Of a DNA stretch of 64,000 nt, positions 48,755 through 60,400 are shown one piece after another. The notes under the pieces are model-generated. The model did not search any database. It was not told where the DNA came from and saw only the letters and a program-made list of their open reading frames with translations. How positions within the stretch are numbered: position 1 is the first letter of the stretch; the number at the start of each line of letters is the position of its first letter. Both the position numbers and the translations under genes were made by a program. Origin of the DNA: Ectobius pallidus (lineage: Eukaryota; Arthropoda; Insecta; Blattodea; Ectobiidae); contig CAXKWD010000011.1 of NCBI GenBank assembly GCA_964059195.1, positions 17,471,478 to 17,535,477 on the forward strand. Direction: 5' to 3'.

Positions 48755-49903
48755 GCAGTATAAAACTGGGAATCAGCTGGTAGTGACTCAGTTGTGTTAA
48801 CTTATTAGACTAAATATTAACTGTAGCGATCGAGTATGGATATGAAATTAACAGTAATAATTTAAATAATTTTAGGGATGTACAGAAAGTTAATTTAGAA
48901 GTTCCTGCTTAGATTTGTTGATTCTGCAATCAAATATAATTGTTTGAAATATTTTTTTAATGATATACTTGAAGGATACTGAGTAAAGCAACTTTTTTAG
49001 TGAATTTTATTTTATTTTGTTGATATTTCTCCAAAGAAAGATTACATTATTTTACACTTATATCAACAAGCGTATTATATAATTATAGTAATATATTATT
49101 TAGGACATGTTTACCAAGTGATGGAGTAAGTTATCTACAAACTCAAAGAGTTTATAGAAAGGTTGAAATATATCAAGTTAACAGTATAAACCTGTGATCT
49201 AGGAAGCAAAACTGACCTGTACAAGCTTCTGAATAGCTAGAGCATTTGTAAATATTAAAACAGCTTGTAAAAAGAAAAGATAATAGTCTATGCTGTTTTT
49301 TTCAATCGTTTCCATTTGCCATATTTCCAGTAGGATTTCCGATGTGTAAGTGGATGTTGTGAAATTTCTTAAATTTTTCAACTTCAATCCACGTGTCTTA
49401 CTAAAACTGTATTAGAATTTAAATATAATGTATTAAATTTATAGATGTGAATAAGAGATTGTTTAACACTAAAATGGGGGTTATAATAATAATAGTTTAT
49501 TTAACCTGGAGAAAGTTAAGACCGTAAGGGGTTGTACCATGTCAGAGTGCGAACTTTTATGTAGTGGAAATTTCCTTCGCCCAGTGGATTGCATGGAAAA
49601 TGCTGGCCCTACCCAACCAACCATGTGTTGCAGCATGCTGTCTGATGATGACTGATGACTAATGGGTCTTTATTCTTTCATCTTTTATGAGTGTGGTTTG
49701 AATAACTTTAATACTTAAGGAATTAGTAACCCAAACTGTACCGAAAGAAGTTGTTACTCTCAACTTTTCATTCTGCATACTGAAGTATTGTTCTAAATTT
49801 GAAGTTACGTTTACCAAGATTGATCAAGACAATTTTGCACAAACAATTTGAGAATACCATGTCTCTTCCTTGAAAATTCAGTGAGCACAATGAAGGAAAT
49901 AAA
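48755..49903 (+). other. Probable 3' UTR exon of TTC39 (3' end uncertain)
   Basis: A pyrimidine-rich TTTATTTTTCAG acceptor ends at 48754. It would pair with the donor at 46145, just after the stop codon. No coding potential follows. The first AATAAA I see downstream is at 49898-49903, with another at 51044-51049, so the true cleavage site is unknown. Confidence 0.4.
49490..49640 (+). repeat. Dispersed repeat fragment
   Basis: TAATAGTTTATTTAACCTGG followed by AAAGTTAAGACCGTAAGGGG resembles the end of a common insect dispersed repeat. Boundaries unclear. Confidence 0.35.
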
Positions 49904-49929
49904 ATTCAATAATATTAATAGGGAAACAG

Positions 49930-50500
49930 CATAGTGAAGTATTGACATCTGTAGCAAGTTTGAATACAGAAATACTCATACTCATTTTATCATTAAGTAT
50001 GTTTATGTGAGTACCTATGTTTCAAAGGGTATCCCTTCCTTCCTCAACAGATTCCAACTGACCATCTGGTAGTGGTTGGTTGGAAAAAAATATTGCGGTT
50101 CATTTGAAGCAATATTTTCCAACATATTATATAAAACCTCTAATGGTTTTTGATCTTGTTTTAATAATCTTATTTCATCTCCGACTTGTTGGGAAGAAGG
50201 CCATGAAATAAGAGTTGAAATAAGATTATTTAAAGAAGTTAAGAGATCTCATTTTCGAGGAGAAAATATTCATTTAAAAGAACTGCTAAACACTTTTAAA
50301 CTTTGTCACTACAATGGGCATCCAAAAAACGTTACTCAACAAGTTTATCCAACTGTTACCAGATAGCCAATCAGAATCAGCTGAGGATGGAGGGGTTATT
50401 CTCTAAAATATTCATTTTTAGGTAAACATGTCTAATAGTGAAGTGAGTATGAATATTTCTGTCCTCAAATTTGCTACAATACCTTCCTGTTAACATTTGA
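49930..50500. repeat. Palindromic foldback repeat (family F, copy 3) with long loop
   Basis: The left arm (about 49935-50080; TAGTGAAGTATTGACATC then GTAGCAAGTTTGAATACAG) and the right arm (about 50350-50485) are diverged reverse complements. The loop of about 260 bp contains its own inverted pair around AATAATCTTATTTCA (about 50163) and its complement (about 50216). Confidence 0.7.
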
Positions 50501-50614
50501 TTGTTGAGTAACAAGTCCTGTATAGTGTAATTATGACTAGGGTGCCATTTTTGTGTTAGTTGCTCTCCATCTGGCATTAATTCATGCCAAACACTTAATT
50601 TGTCTTTTTTTAAA

Positions 50615-50616
<2 letters not shown>

Positions 50617-50668
<52 letters not shown>
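50617..50668. repeat. (ATT)n microsatellite
   Basis: About 17 ATT units. Confidence 0.95.
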
Positions 50669-51639
50669 TATATATTTTTTATCCTAGTTATACACATTAT
50701 ATAGAATGCATGTAATACAAACACAATGAAATATCATTGGTCATTTTCGTTGGATATGCTGTGAAATAACAGTTGTGTGTACTGTAAAATGTTTTCGACC
50801 TGACACTGCTCAGATGGATGCTTAGTAGAATGGACAAGTCTATTATGGAAATATTGTCATTTGAAGGGGTGTTAGCTTTTTCATATGCCAGTTGTCAAAG
50901 GAATCACATCTTGTGCGGTGCCTTCAAGACACGTGTTTTGAGGAAGTACATGACTGATGGGAGGGGAATGATAGCTTGTCTCTCTGAATTCACTTCCCAC
51001 CTCTGAACAGCCTTTCCCTCATTCCCTTCACCAGTGTCAGGTCAATAAAATTTTACTGTATGAAAGACTGGTATCCATTTCATATCTACTTAGATTTGGT
51101 CAACACCTAAGTGACCAGAGACAAAAAATGGGAACTTTCATTTTTAAAAGTGGTCAAAATTAAGTTTTAAGCTGTATAACTTTCAGAAAATTCTCTGATG
51201 CAGTACAGGCATGTAACATGGAGGACATTGATATGGATATTTTGTAGGAAGAGCATGTTACTGTTTTGCACGGTCAAAATGACTTAAAGTAGGCCTAATA
51301 GTGAAGTTTGCTATTTTGAAATTATTTAGTAAATAGGAAATCCCTCTCATAAGTTAGAAAAAATGCAAGCACCTGAATAAACTACTTATTTTCCATGTTT
51401 GAAGTGCTCCCAGCCCTAGCATGAACAAAGAATAGAAATCTTCTGCTAAATGAGTTACCACATATGGGCCTATTACAATTTGTATACACCTATACATGTC
51501 CTTCATTTTAAAAATTTGGAAGTGAACGCTCTAGTTAAAACAGGTTTTAAAATGAAATAAATAGTGACTTCTGTTATGTAAAGAAGGCATACCTAAATAC
51601 ATGGAATGTGTTTTGAAAACAGCCAAGGTAGGCATAAAG

Positions 51640-51920
51640 GAATGTGGAATGATAATTCTTTCACACTGGTCATGTGTAGGCTAAGATGGAAAGGTAGATT
51701 CAGATTGAAAAATTCAATGCCATAGTCGGGATTTGAACCACAGACTATACCGGCACATGTGAGTCAGTTGGAAAATTTAATTTGTACCAGCATGTTGCCA
51801 TGTTAGCTCAGTGGTAGAGTGGCGGCTCGGGGAACCTAAGATCCTGGTTCAAATCCCAGCTTTTGTATTGAATTTTTCAGTCTAACTCTACTTTTCCATA
51901 CAGGAATGTGGTTTGCCAAC
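51640..51920. mobile_element. Head-to-head pair of tRNA-derived SINEs
   Basis: Minus-strand copy about 51640-51785 (reversed B box GGGATTTGAACCACA). Plus-strand copy about 51788-51920 (A box TTAGCTCAGTGGTAGAGTGG, B box GGTTCAAATCCCA). Both share the body CATTGAATTTTTC/AATTTTTCAGTCT and a TCTACTTTTCCAT end. Confidence 0.75.
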
Positions 51921-51999
51921 TTCATTCTCCAGTCTTCTTTACAGACACTCAAAAATATGTGGAAACTACCTGCTGTTTATGATGTAAGCCTTTCTTTCT

Positions 52000-53420
52000 G
52001 GTGCTAGATGACTATTTTTAGGAACTTTATGGATAAGAATTTTCATTAGAGGTCATTTGACACTGGTGCTTCAGTATTGAATGTAGCTTTATTTCTTAGA
52101 GGAAATATTTCTACTTCTTCTTTGGATCTCCAGTGTCTTTAACCATCTTACTATATGCAGGGTCCAGATGAACCCTGATGTTAATTTTTATTAGTTAATA
52201 AGAAAAACATTTAAGTTAAGAACTCAGTATGTTTGTAATTTGCCATTTAAGGCTACATAAAATTTCATTAACACATTTTTATAAATATCAGTAAAACTTG
52301 GGGTCTGCATAGGAGTTAATGTCATCAATATTTCCAAGATTTTTGCAGTTAGGATTTTATTTTGTCTGGCTTGTATTGTCAGGTTGTTCAAGGATTTAAA
52401 AGAGCTAATTGATGCATTCTGAAATTACATTACTGTTTTAAAATAATTACTTTCAAACTCTCTGGATACTTGAACTTTATTTTTAGTACCGGTGGTTTTC
52501 TACCTGTTAATAAAATTGGAGATCTGTCAAAGCTTCATTGTTGTTTACAACTGTATTGTTATATTAAAACTTTTGTTTTAAAATTCCTTCAGAAGTTATA
52601 AGTAAAATATGTAATTATATGACATGTTATTTGATTTTTTCCTCTGTGGTCTTCTTATTCCTCGCATGGTGTGTATGTAGATAAAAAAGCAAGCAGTAGC
52701 AGAAATATATTCCAGAAAGACTTAATATTGATTCTGATTTCTTATTATTATAAATGTAGTCAAAGTGAAATGTTCTTTTCATTTACTAATGTGCCATTAG
52801 CTTCCTTTCTTTTAGGTTAATTGACATTTAGTCCTATTAGTGTTGAAACATACTTTTTGTACATCCCTAAATTATGTCACCAATGATGTTGAAGTTTATG
52901 CAAAATGCTTACAGATAAAAAGAGTACTTACTACTTTATGAGTTATGTATGTAGGAAATCAAAACCAAAAGTGTTGATGATATTTTGTACATGCAAGCAT
53001 TCCAAAGAAAATTGTTTTAATTACTGTTTTTAGTAGTGATTATAAGAGTATTATATTTTTGTATAAATAAGAAATGCATAAGGGGTTTAAGCTCATACTA
53101 GTTAAAAGGGTAATGTGTACACATATTTGTACATGAGGATTATTCTATTCACTCCGGTTTATTATTAGTTGTAATAGTAATTGCATGCCATACAAGTAGA
53201 ACAGTAAGACTCAGGCTTTAAAATTTAGGCTATGATATGTTTGTATTACAGTAAAATCTTTGTTAAACAAAACTAAGGAACTGACCCTTCCTACAATAAG
53301 GATACACACGTTTTTATAACTCCATCGTATAAACAGATTCATATGTTACAGATTCATATGTCTGAAATAAAACTTCTGTGCAATGCATCCAAAACTGTAG
53401 AAATTTCTACATTTAAATCT
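52000..53420. other. Intergenic sequence, nothing recognised
   Basis: AT-rich, with no coding similarity, TIRs or tRNA-like boxes that I can see. Confidence 0.45.
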
Positions 53421-53429
53421 GCTGCTATA

Positions 53430-53545
53430 GTTCACAGGCGGTATGCCATGGTGCAGTTGAGGCACTGTGCTACAAACCGGAAGGTCATGGTTTGATCTCA
53501 ATTTTTCATCACTTTCCGGACTGCCCAAAGTTATTCTTCAATTAT
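53430..53545 (+). mobile_element. SINE fragment
   Basis: A tRNA-like head (TGGTGCAGTTGAGGCACTGT) and degenerate B box (GGTTTGATCTC), followed by a short body with TTTCCGGACTGCCC. Diverged. Confidence 0.45.
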
Positions 53546-54374
53546 TGTCATTACAACACTTTTCCAATTTCTACACACTATATACCGGTAATTGACCCAC
53601 ACATTTTACAATTGATTTAGACATACAAGATTGGGAAATGAAACAATAGAATAAATACGCTGAAAAGTGGTTGGGACCGGTGTATGGCCTGTGGTCGAGG
53701 GCTCCGGGGGTGGTAAAAATCTACATAGTTGACAAACCACAGTGGGACTGACTAATGTAAAAGAAAAAATCAACTGGCAGGGTTAAACCTGTTTCCCTCT
53801 TAGGAAGGTGGGGGTGGATTTAGCTATCTCGCATGAACAATGGAACCTGATTACTGACAACTACTTTTTTAAACAATTCCTAGTTTCCCCCCTTCTATTT
53901 TTCCCATGCAGTGTTGGAATTAAGAATAAATATTATAATAGACTATTTTTATTATTGTTAAAACACAAAAAAACTTAACTGAAGGATAACTAGGCCTACC
54001 TTAAAACATGTTTCAAGAACTGTTAAATTGTTAAGTGAAGTTTCTTGTTTGTTTGTTTGTTTTTTAACAATAATATGCTGTATCTTCACTGTGTTATTCC
54101 GCATATTAGTTGTCTATAGGAGTATTTTGGACTGCTTTTAAATTCACAGTAAAATATAGAAATACTGTACTGGACATTATTTTACAGTATCTTATTTTGT
54201 ATTATGTTGTATTTGCATCATAATGTCATATTGCCAGTGCTTCAACATCAGGCAGTGGCATCTCTTGGCTGCTGTCGACCAAGATTCAGATGGCAGCAGC
54301 AGGTAACTGCTACAATACAATGTCAATCTAAATGTCTAGTATTCATTTAAACATCACAGTAGACATTGTAAGTA

Positions 54375-54960
54375 AGCAAGTAAGTGTTTTTATTATATTA
54401 ATTATTTTTTACATAACCAATTGCAAACATTTGCATAGACCATACATGCTTATTTAAAACACATGAACAGAAATAGAAAAATAAATAAATAAGATAGAAT
54501 ACAAAATAAATACAAACAAACTAAGCCTATCCTCATCCTGGACCCCCAATTTGCTTTTATTTTTCAACCTGAGCTGTTTTGCCTTCTTTAAAAATTTCCC
54601 AATCCTTTTTGCATCCTCTTTGTCCACCAGTAATGCAACAAAATGGTTTTATTACCAGGAGTCAAGTACAGTCACTGTTAGTTTTCCACATAGTCACCGT
54701 GATGATTAAGACATTTGTCATATCAGTGGATGAGCCTCCCAATCTTCTCTTCATAGAAGCCAGTGTATTAAGAAAGGTCTTCATGGCATTTTGAAGTGTT
54801 TCGAAGTTCTAATAAAACCATTTTGTGATTCACTCTTGTCTTTGTTTTATGCCCCATCGGACGTTGAAAAAATATTTCCTTCATACTTTTAGTAGCATCT
54901 GCTTCTGGTGTTTGTGAACAAAATATGGCTCCTTCTATATTAATGTGCACTTAACTGTTC
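54375..54960 (-). other. Decayed repeat, probably transposon-derived
   Basis: An A-rich stretch at 54470-54530, then minus-strand broken frames such as NHKMVLLELRNTSKCHEDLS and MKEIFFQRPMGHKTKTR. It looks like an old coding TE, but I cannot assign it. Confidence 0.3.
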
Positions 54961-55560
54961 TTCAGTATCTTGACAAAACTTTGGCAGTTTTCAATTTTCT
55001 CTGACAAAACGATAATGATGTCCAAGGTCCAAAGATAACATTGTGGCTGAGAAAATGATTATGCAAACATCATGATTTAACAGTGATGTAAGTGTGATGA
55101 TGATAATGATGCTGACAGTAATTATAGCAAGGAAATGATGGCATATTATGTTGATGGTAATTTTTTTTATAGTACAAATAGTAATGAGTGTTGCAAGGAA
55201 CTATCCGGATTAAACTTGACTCTTGACAAACGAGTATTATATACCCTCCTTTGGAAGCAGTGTATTTGAGAGATCAGCTTCTTATGTAACTATGTTTGTG
55301 AAACAGTTGTAATAAACAGTAACTTTTTAAAATCCATTGTTACATTATATGGTTAATTATTGACCAACAGTTGTTAATATTTATTTTAGCATTTATTAAG
55401 CAAAAGTATATGGGAGATACATTGTGCCTGCATTGCGTAAGTTGCCTTCATTGCTGAATGTCCTATTGTTATGGGCAGGATGGCAGACAGACGTAAAGTG
55501 TCTCATAACCTTAGAAGTCCCAGGGAAGTACAAAGAGTAATGAGCAAGTGGGTTATAATA

Positions 55561-56022
55561 GGTTTGTTCCCAAAGCACTCAGACACCAAGAACACATCGT
55601 TCGCGCATGTGCTCTCTCCACATGCGTTCCCAAAGCAATTATTCATTATTCTGATTTTCAATCTTCTGTTCCATGTGTTCTCATGGGCAGTTTATATACT
55701 ATAAGAAAAGTTTGCAGGCTCTACCATGAATTGTTATCAGAGACATGCCCAGTAATCACAACCCCTATTTACACGCACCTGACTCCTCCCTCCAATTACC
55801 TTGCACCTGATTTGTAAACATAGGCTACTTATATGTATGAATAATGGAAGATAATTAAAAGTTCCCCAAAATATAGTTTATAATGACTATGCATATTGCG
55901 TGTATAACATGTTAAAAGGAAATAACTGTTCTTCAAGTGCAAAATCACGGATAAGTTATAGATTGGACATGTGCAGTACAGCAAATTCTCAAGCAGTCAT
56001 GGGTTTGCTTTGGGAACAAACC
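55561..56022. mobile_element. MITE with GGTTTGTTCCCAAAGCA termini (462 bp)
   Basis: The left end GGTTTGTTCCCAAAGCA and its exact reverse complement at the right (56006-56022), flanked by TA (55559-55560 and 56023-56024). The motif GTTCCCAAAGCA is repeated inside at about 55626. The superfamily is uncertain (TA-specific, or Harbinger if the duplication is 3 bp). Confidence 0.8.
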
Positions 56023-56029
56023 TAATAGC

Positions 56030-58560
56030 TAGTGGGCTGTAGTTGAAATGGCCACATTTGTTGGAACCCTTTAAGTACCTTACTATTAATAACATTTTAA
56101 TCGAATGTAAAGTAAATTAACTCTCAAAGTATACAGAACAAAGTCTAAAATAACAAAATTACAACATTTTAGGGTTCATGCAGGATGTTTATAGTGCCTG
56201 GGATCTCTGAAATGTATCTTGCCCAAACGTGTAACAAGAGTCATTGCTCCTGACAAAGGGAAAACATTGGGCACATTATACATATACAAATCTCGTTTGT
56301 AGTCTGATATGTTTGAAATTGAATAATGTAACTTTATTTTTTTGATAAACAGTAATCGTTATAAGTGTGTGATATTCATTTATGTGTGGATGATGCTTAG
56401 TATGCTGGAATCTTCATTTCTTTTGCATAAACTTCTTGTCTGTGTTTGATACATTTGTATTTTTGTAGACTGATGTTGAATGGCATTTCTCAGATGTTTT
56501 TTACATTCAGTATTACTGGTACACGTGAGATTAAACTCCTGAAGATCTTTAAAATCTGTTTAACGAATAATGTCATATCACCTTTTTTTCTGACCCATAA
56601 TTAATATTGCATAATTGTAGTGTGTAATGAATTCACAAACAATTATAACTTGGAATTACAATAGGATAAAAATTGTCTGTTGGCCAGTTTCTTTCGTTTA
56701 GCTTACTGCAATGTTTTTGCAATGTTTGAAACGTGCTTTTAGTATATAAACATTTCTTAGCCTTGTGTGTCTTATGTAAGGTCTACATACTTTATAACAT
56801 TGTGAGTGCTTACTTTTATAAACTTTTGTAGCTGTTTCTTGAATGCATTTTATCTTTGGTATTGCATAAAATATGCAGTATTTCAAGTTCCTGTAATGTA
56901 CTTTTGGCGCATTAATGATACATTGTGTAATATTACTTCATGCTGTTTATTTATTGGAATTTGTACTTTTTCCCTAATTAAAAGGAAAAATATTAGGTTT
57001 ATTCCAACTTGCAGTCTATGATGATCTGAGGATGCATACTAATGAAAATCCATTTTCACACACTGCAATGCAGTTCCAAACCGAAAAATGTACACCAGTC
57101 AGACATTCCAACTAACTTTCGACTCCTGTCAGGAACCATCAAACGCAGTTTGCAGACCCAAGCATGTATGATTGAGTTCACTACATGCGCAATAAATTCA
57201 ACATTACTGCCATCACCAAATCTGTAACATTCAATTAGACAATTTCCTCCAGTCCCAATCTAGTGAGGTTGAAATGGATTTGGATCAGTTTATTCTAAAT
57301 ATAGAAATTAAAATTGTTTTGATATTTATTAATTTTGCTGAAAACCCATGTCAGATTTTCAAAGTATTGACCAGTTAATACAAATTTTTTGTTACTCTCT
57401 TGAAAAATTAAACAATTCACATGAGAAAATTCAACCCCTTCTTCGATCTTTATATCAGTATGTGTGTAAGTTAGATAGATACTGATCGGAGAACCTTCCA
57501 ATACAACCAAGCATGTATCAATCCCCAGTTGGCATCCCCATTCAAAACATAATGACTCCATATAGGAATTGACAATAAACTGTGAGTTGGAACAAACCTA
57601 TCATGAACACCATGTGTCTGTTTTTGTCGTAAATTATGTTATCTTAATTTTTATTATTTACATATTTGTAATCAAAATGCATTAAGTCCATCAGTTTTAG
57701 GTTTAGTACTCCATTAGTACTGGTATCTATTTTTTTTATCTTCCTCTCTTAACTTTAAATTTTTTTACTTAAGTCGGAATTACTTTTTTATAACTTTTTT
57801 CCTCCAATTTCCCCTGCTTTTTTCCAATTTCCCTTCATTTCTTTTCCATCTTATCTTCCTTCCATTTCACTATTCACCTAATCTATTTCTCATTCTAATT
57901 TTAGTTTTTTTCCTCATGTTCAACTCTTTTTTTGCATTGTCTTTCATTTACCCCTCTCTCCTATGTTTCTTTCTTTTACTGTTATTTCAACCCATTTTCA
58001 ACTACTGTAAAACATGGAACATAGGGTATTCATCTTGGGTTTAATGTTTTCCAGTGATTACGTGTTTTCAGTTATGTCAGGTAATACATTAATAATGTAT
58101 TTATGTAATTTTAATGAGTGGATATTTGGCTCACCGATGAGCATTTATTAACAATGAATAATAGAAGTCAAACAGATCTGTGTTGTAATTTCACTACCTT
58201 GAACCAACTTCCTATGTTGGCATTTTACATTCTTAATCAGAAAATATTAACACTGATATTGCAGATATCTGAATTAACTTAAGGGGGAAGGAAAATCATG
58301 AAATTTGTTGATGGGTAGCCAAAAGCTAATAGGCCTACCGTATTTAAAAATAAAAATAATTTCCATGGTCTTGCTTTATAGAAATTACATAAAATTGGTT
58401 TTACCATTAAAAGTATTTTGAATGACTGATAAATTCCCAGTAAACTTTATTCTAAGTGCTGATACTTAATTGGAAAACACTGAAATGGCCCATGAGGGAT
58501 GTGTAGGAGGGATTTGTGGTTGGTGTCCAGATGTCACATGACACTGCTGGATACTTTTGT
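56030..58560. other. Intergenic sequence, nothing clear
   Basis: It includes a pyrimidine-rich low-complexity tract at about 57725-58010. No coding similarity or element ends found. Confidence 0.4.
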
Positions 58561-58568
58561 ACCATATA

Positions 58569-59737
58569 CAGTAGAACCCCTATTATCCATCACGATGAGG
58601 GGGATGGGGTGAACAATTAAGCGAAAAAGTCATTTAATCCATTCAATAAAATAATTTCATGTATTGAATATGTAGTATGGTTTCATAATTTGAAGCTCCT
58701 GCCATTCTAGGACTACTTACATCTTCATGTTGCACACTATACTATACAATATTACACAAGTTGTAACTAACAAACACAATAAAATAGAGTAAGACTTAAC
58801 TTCAAATTTTGATTCGAGGTGAACCATTCTTAAACCCCTCAATTATGTGCTCTTTTTTTCTGATATTTAAGACACGTTTTCTGTTCACTCCCATGGAAGA
58901 CATTTATTACAGAAATTACAGTGTAAGCATGTTAAATCAAACACTACAAGACAGGAACTGAATAAGTTAATTGAAGTGGGTCTACATGGAATTGGAATTG
59001 TATGGAATCTTTGAGGGTCGTTTCTTACAAAGCAAATGGTTAATTTTACAAGTGTAGAAAAATACCCTTTCTACTATACTGCAGCATTGGAATTTCTGAA
59101 GGTCATTTCTTTGAAAGCAGAAAATGGCTAAGTTTACAACTTTCAGCACAACTTTTGTTGTGAACATAAATACTTCAGGTAATATACCGACTAAAACTAA
59201 AAAAAATTAAACTCTGTGGTGATACATCCCTTAAGGGACTTGGCCTACCACCCGACTGCTGCAACATCTACCACAGACAGATGGCAGGATTGTGGGGGCA
59301 TGTGGTCAGCATTCCGACACCCACGGCCATTAATGGTGATTTCCATGACCGGAGCTGCTACTTCTGTATCAAGTAGCTCCTCAATTTGAATCACGAGGCT
59401 GAGTGCACCCCGTTCCAGACCTCCCTACCTCAGGAAAAATCCGAGGAGGTACCGCGGATCGAACCCGGGCCAACAGATCTGTAGTCAGCAATGCTAACCA
59501 CAAGACTGCGCCGGCAGTCAGGTAATATACCGACACTATAGTAAAATAAATACATACACTATTATCATGTACAGTTGTTCATATTTTATTCTTAAAAAAA
59601 ATACACTGTAGAATAAAATAAAATAAAATACTGTACAAGAAATAAATGTAAAAATAATATAAAACACTTAAAGGTTTAGCCAGAGTCAGATAATCCATTG
59701 ATCAGCTAATAGGGTGACTGAAAATTTGGGTTCTACC
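58569..59737. mobile_element. pogo/Tigger-like element with nested SINE
   Basis: The left end CAGTAGAACCCCTATTATCC is the typical Tigger/pogo start. The right end carries the complementary GGGTTCTACC after GATAATCCATTGATCAG. TA duplications flank it at 58567-58568 and 59738-59739. About 0.8 kb without the SINE and with no transposase, so non-autonomous. Confidence 0.75.
59192..59517 (-). mobile_element. tRNA-derived SINE, full length (326 bp)
   Basis: Perfect 17-bp target duplication TCAGGTAATATACCGAC at 59175-59191 and 59518-59534. Reverse-complemented it starts CTGCCGGCGCAGTCTTGTGG, has B box GGGTTCGATCCGCGG, and ends in an A-rich tail (TTAATTTTTTTTAG on the plus strand side). This is the best-preserved member of the SINE family in the window. 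Confidence 0.92.
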
Positions 59738-59859
59738 TAAATAAATCTCATTCCTTCAGTAGGGGTCAGTAAAATAGAACTTGATGTGGTCAGTACTAAG
59801 GGGATCTCCCTGCCCTCCCACTGCCCACAGCTTTCAATCTTTTAGTCCTCTGGAGTATA

Positions 59860-59980
59860 TCTGGGGTTGACTGAGAAAATTTCAACAAACATTTGGAAGA
59901 CCCAGGTTTGATCCCAGCACTGATCAACCTAGGATGTGATTTCAGGGTTTCCCTTAGTCATCTATGGGAATGCTAGGTTG
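59860..59980 (+). mobile_element. SINE fragment
   Basis: B box GGTTTGATCCCAGC, then ATTTCAGGGTTTCCC. Head incomplete. Confidence 0.4.
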
Positions 59981-60400
59981 AATTATTATCATTTCACATC
60001 CTACTTTCTATATCTTATTTTATTTTATAAAAAGATTTCTTACGTACTCTGTTGGTTGTGTTCCCTGGATCTTTTGAGCGTAACCCACCTATGGTTATGG
60101 AGGAATGTGCTGTCCGAGAATAGGTCTGCATGTTTTGGATTGACATACATATTAGGCTGGACATGATAGTTCAGACCTGCACTGGAGACTTTCCTATGCT
60201 GTGGGTGTCATAATGCCTTTTTATTTGTTTAAGATTGACCACCTGCATGGGCTAATGGTTGCAGACCATGGAACAGAGTGCCTGGATTCAATACCCGGCA
60301 AACCCTCAGATTTATCTGAGGTAGGGAGGTTTGGAACAGAGTGCACTCAGTCTCCTGAGGACAACTGAGAATTATGATAAAGAAAGAGCTGCTCTGATAA

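Noticed and set aside
51795..51870. A functional tRNA gene on the plus strand
   Set aside because: The boxes are good but the cloverleaf does not close, and a SINE body follows. A reversed copy lies next to it.
53650..53830. A tRNA- or snRNA-like GC-richer stretch
   Set aside because: No conserved boxes or paired structure could be identified.
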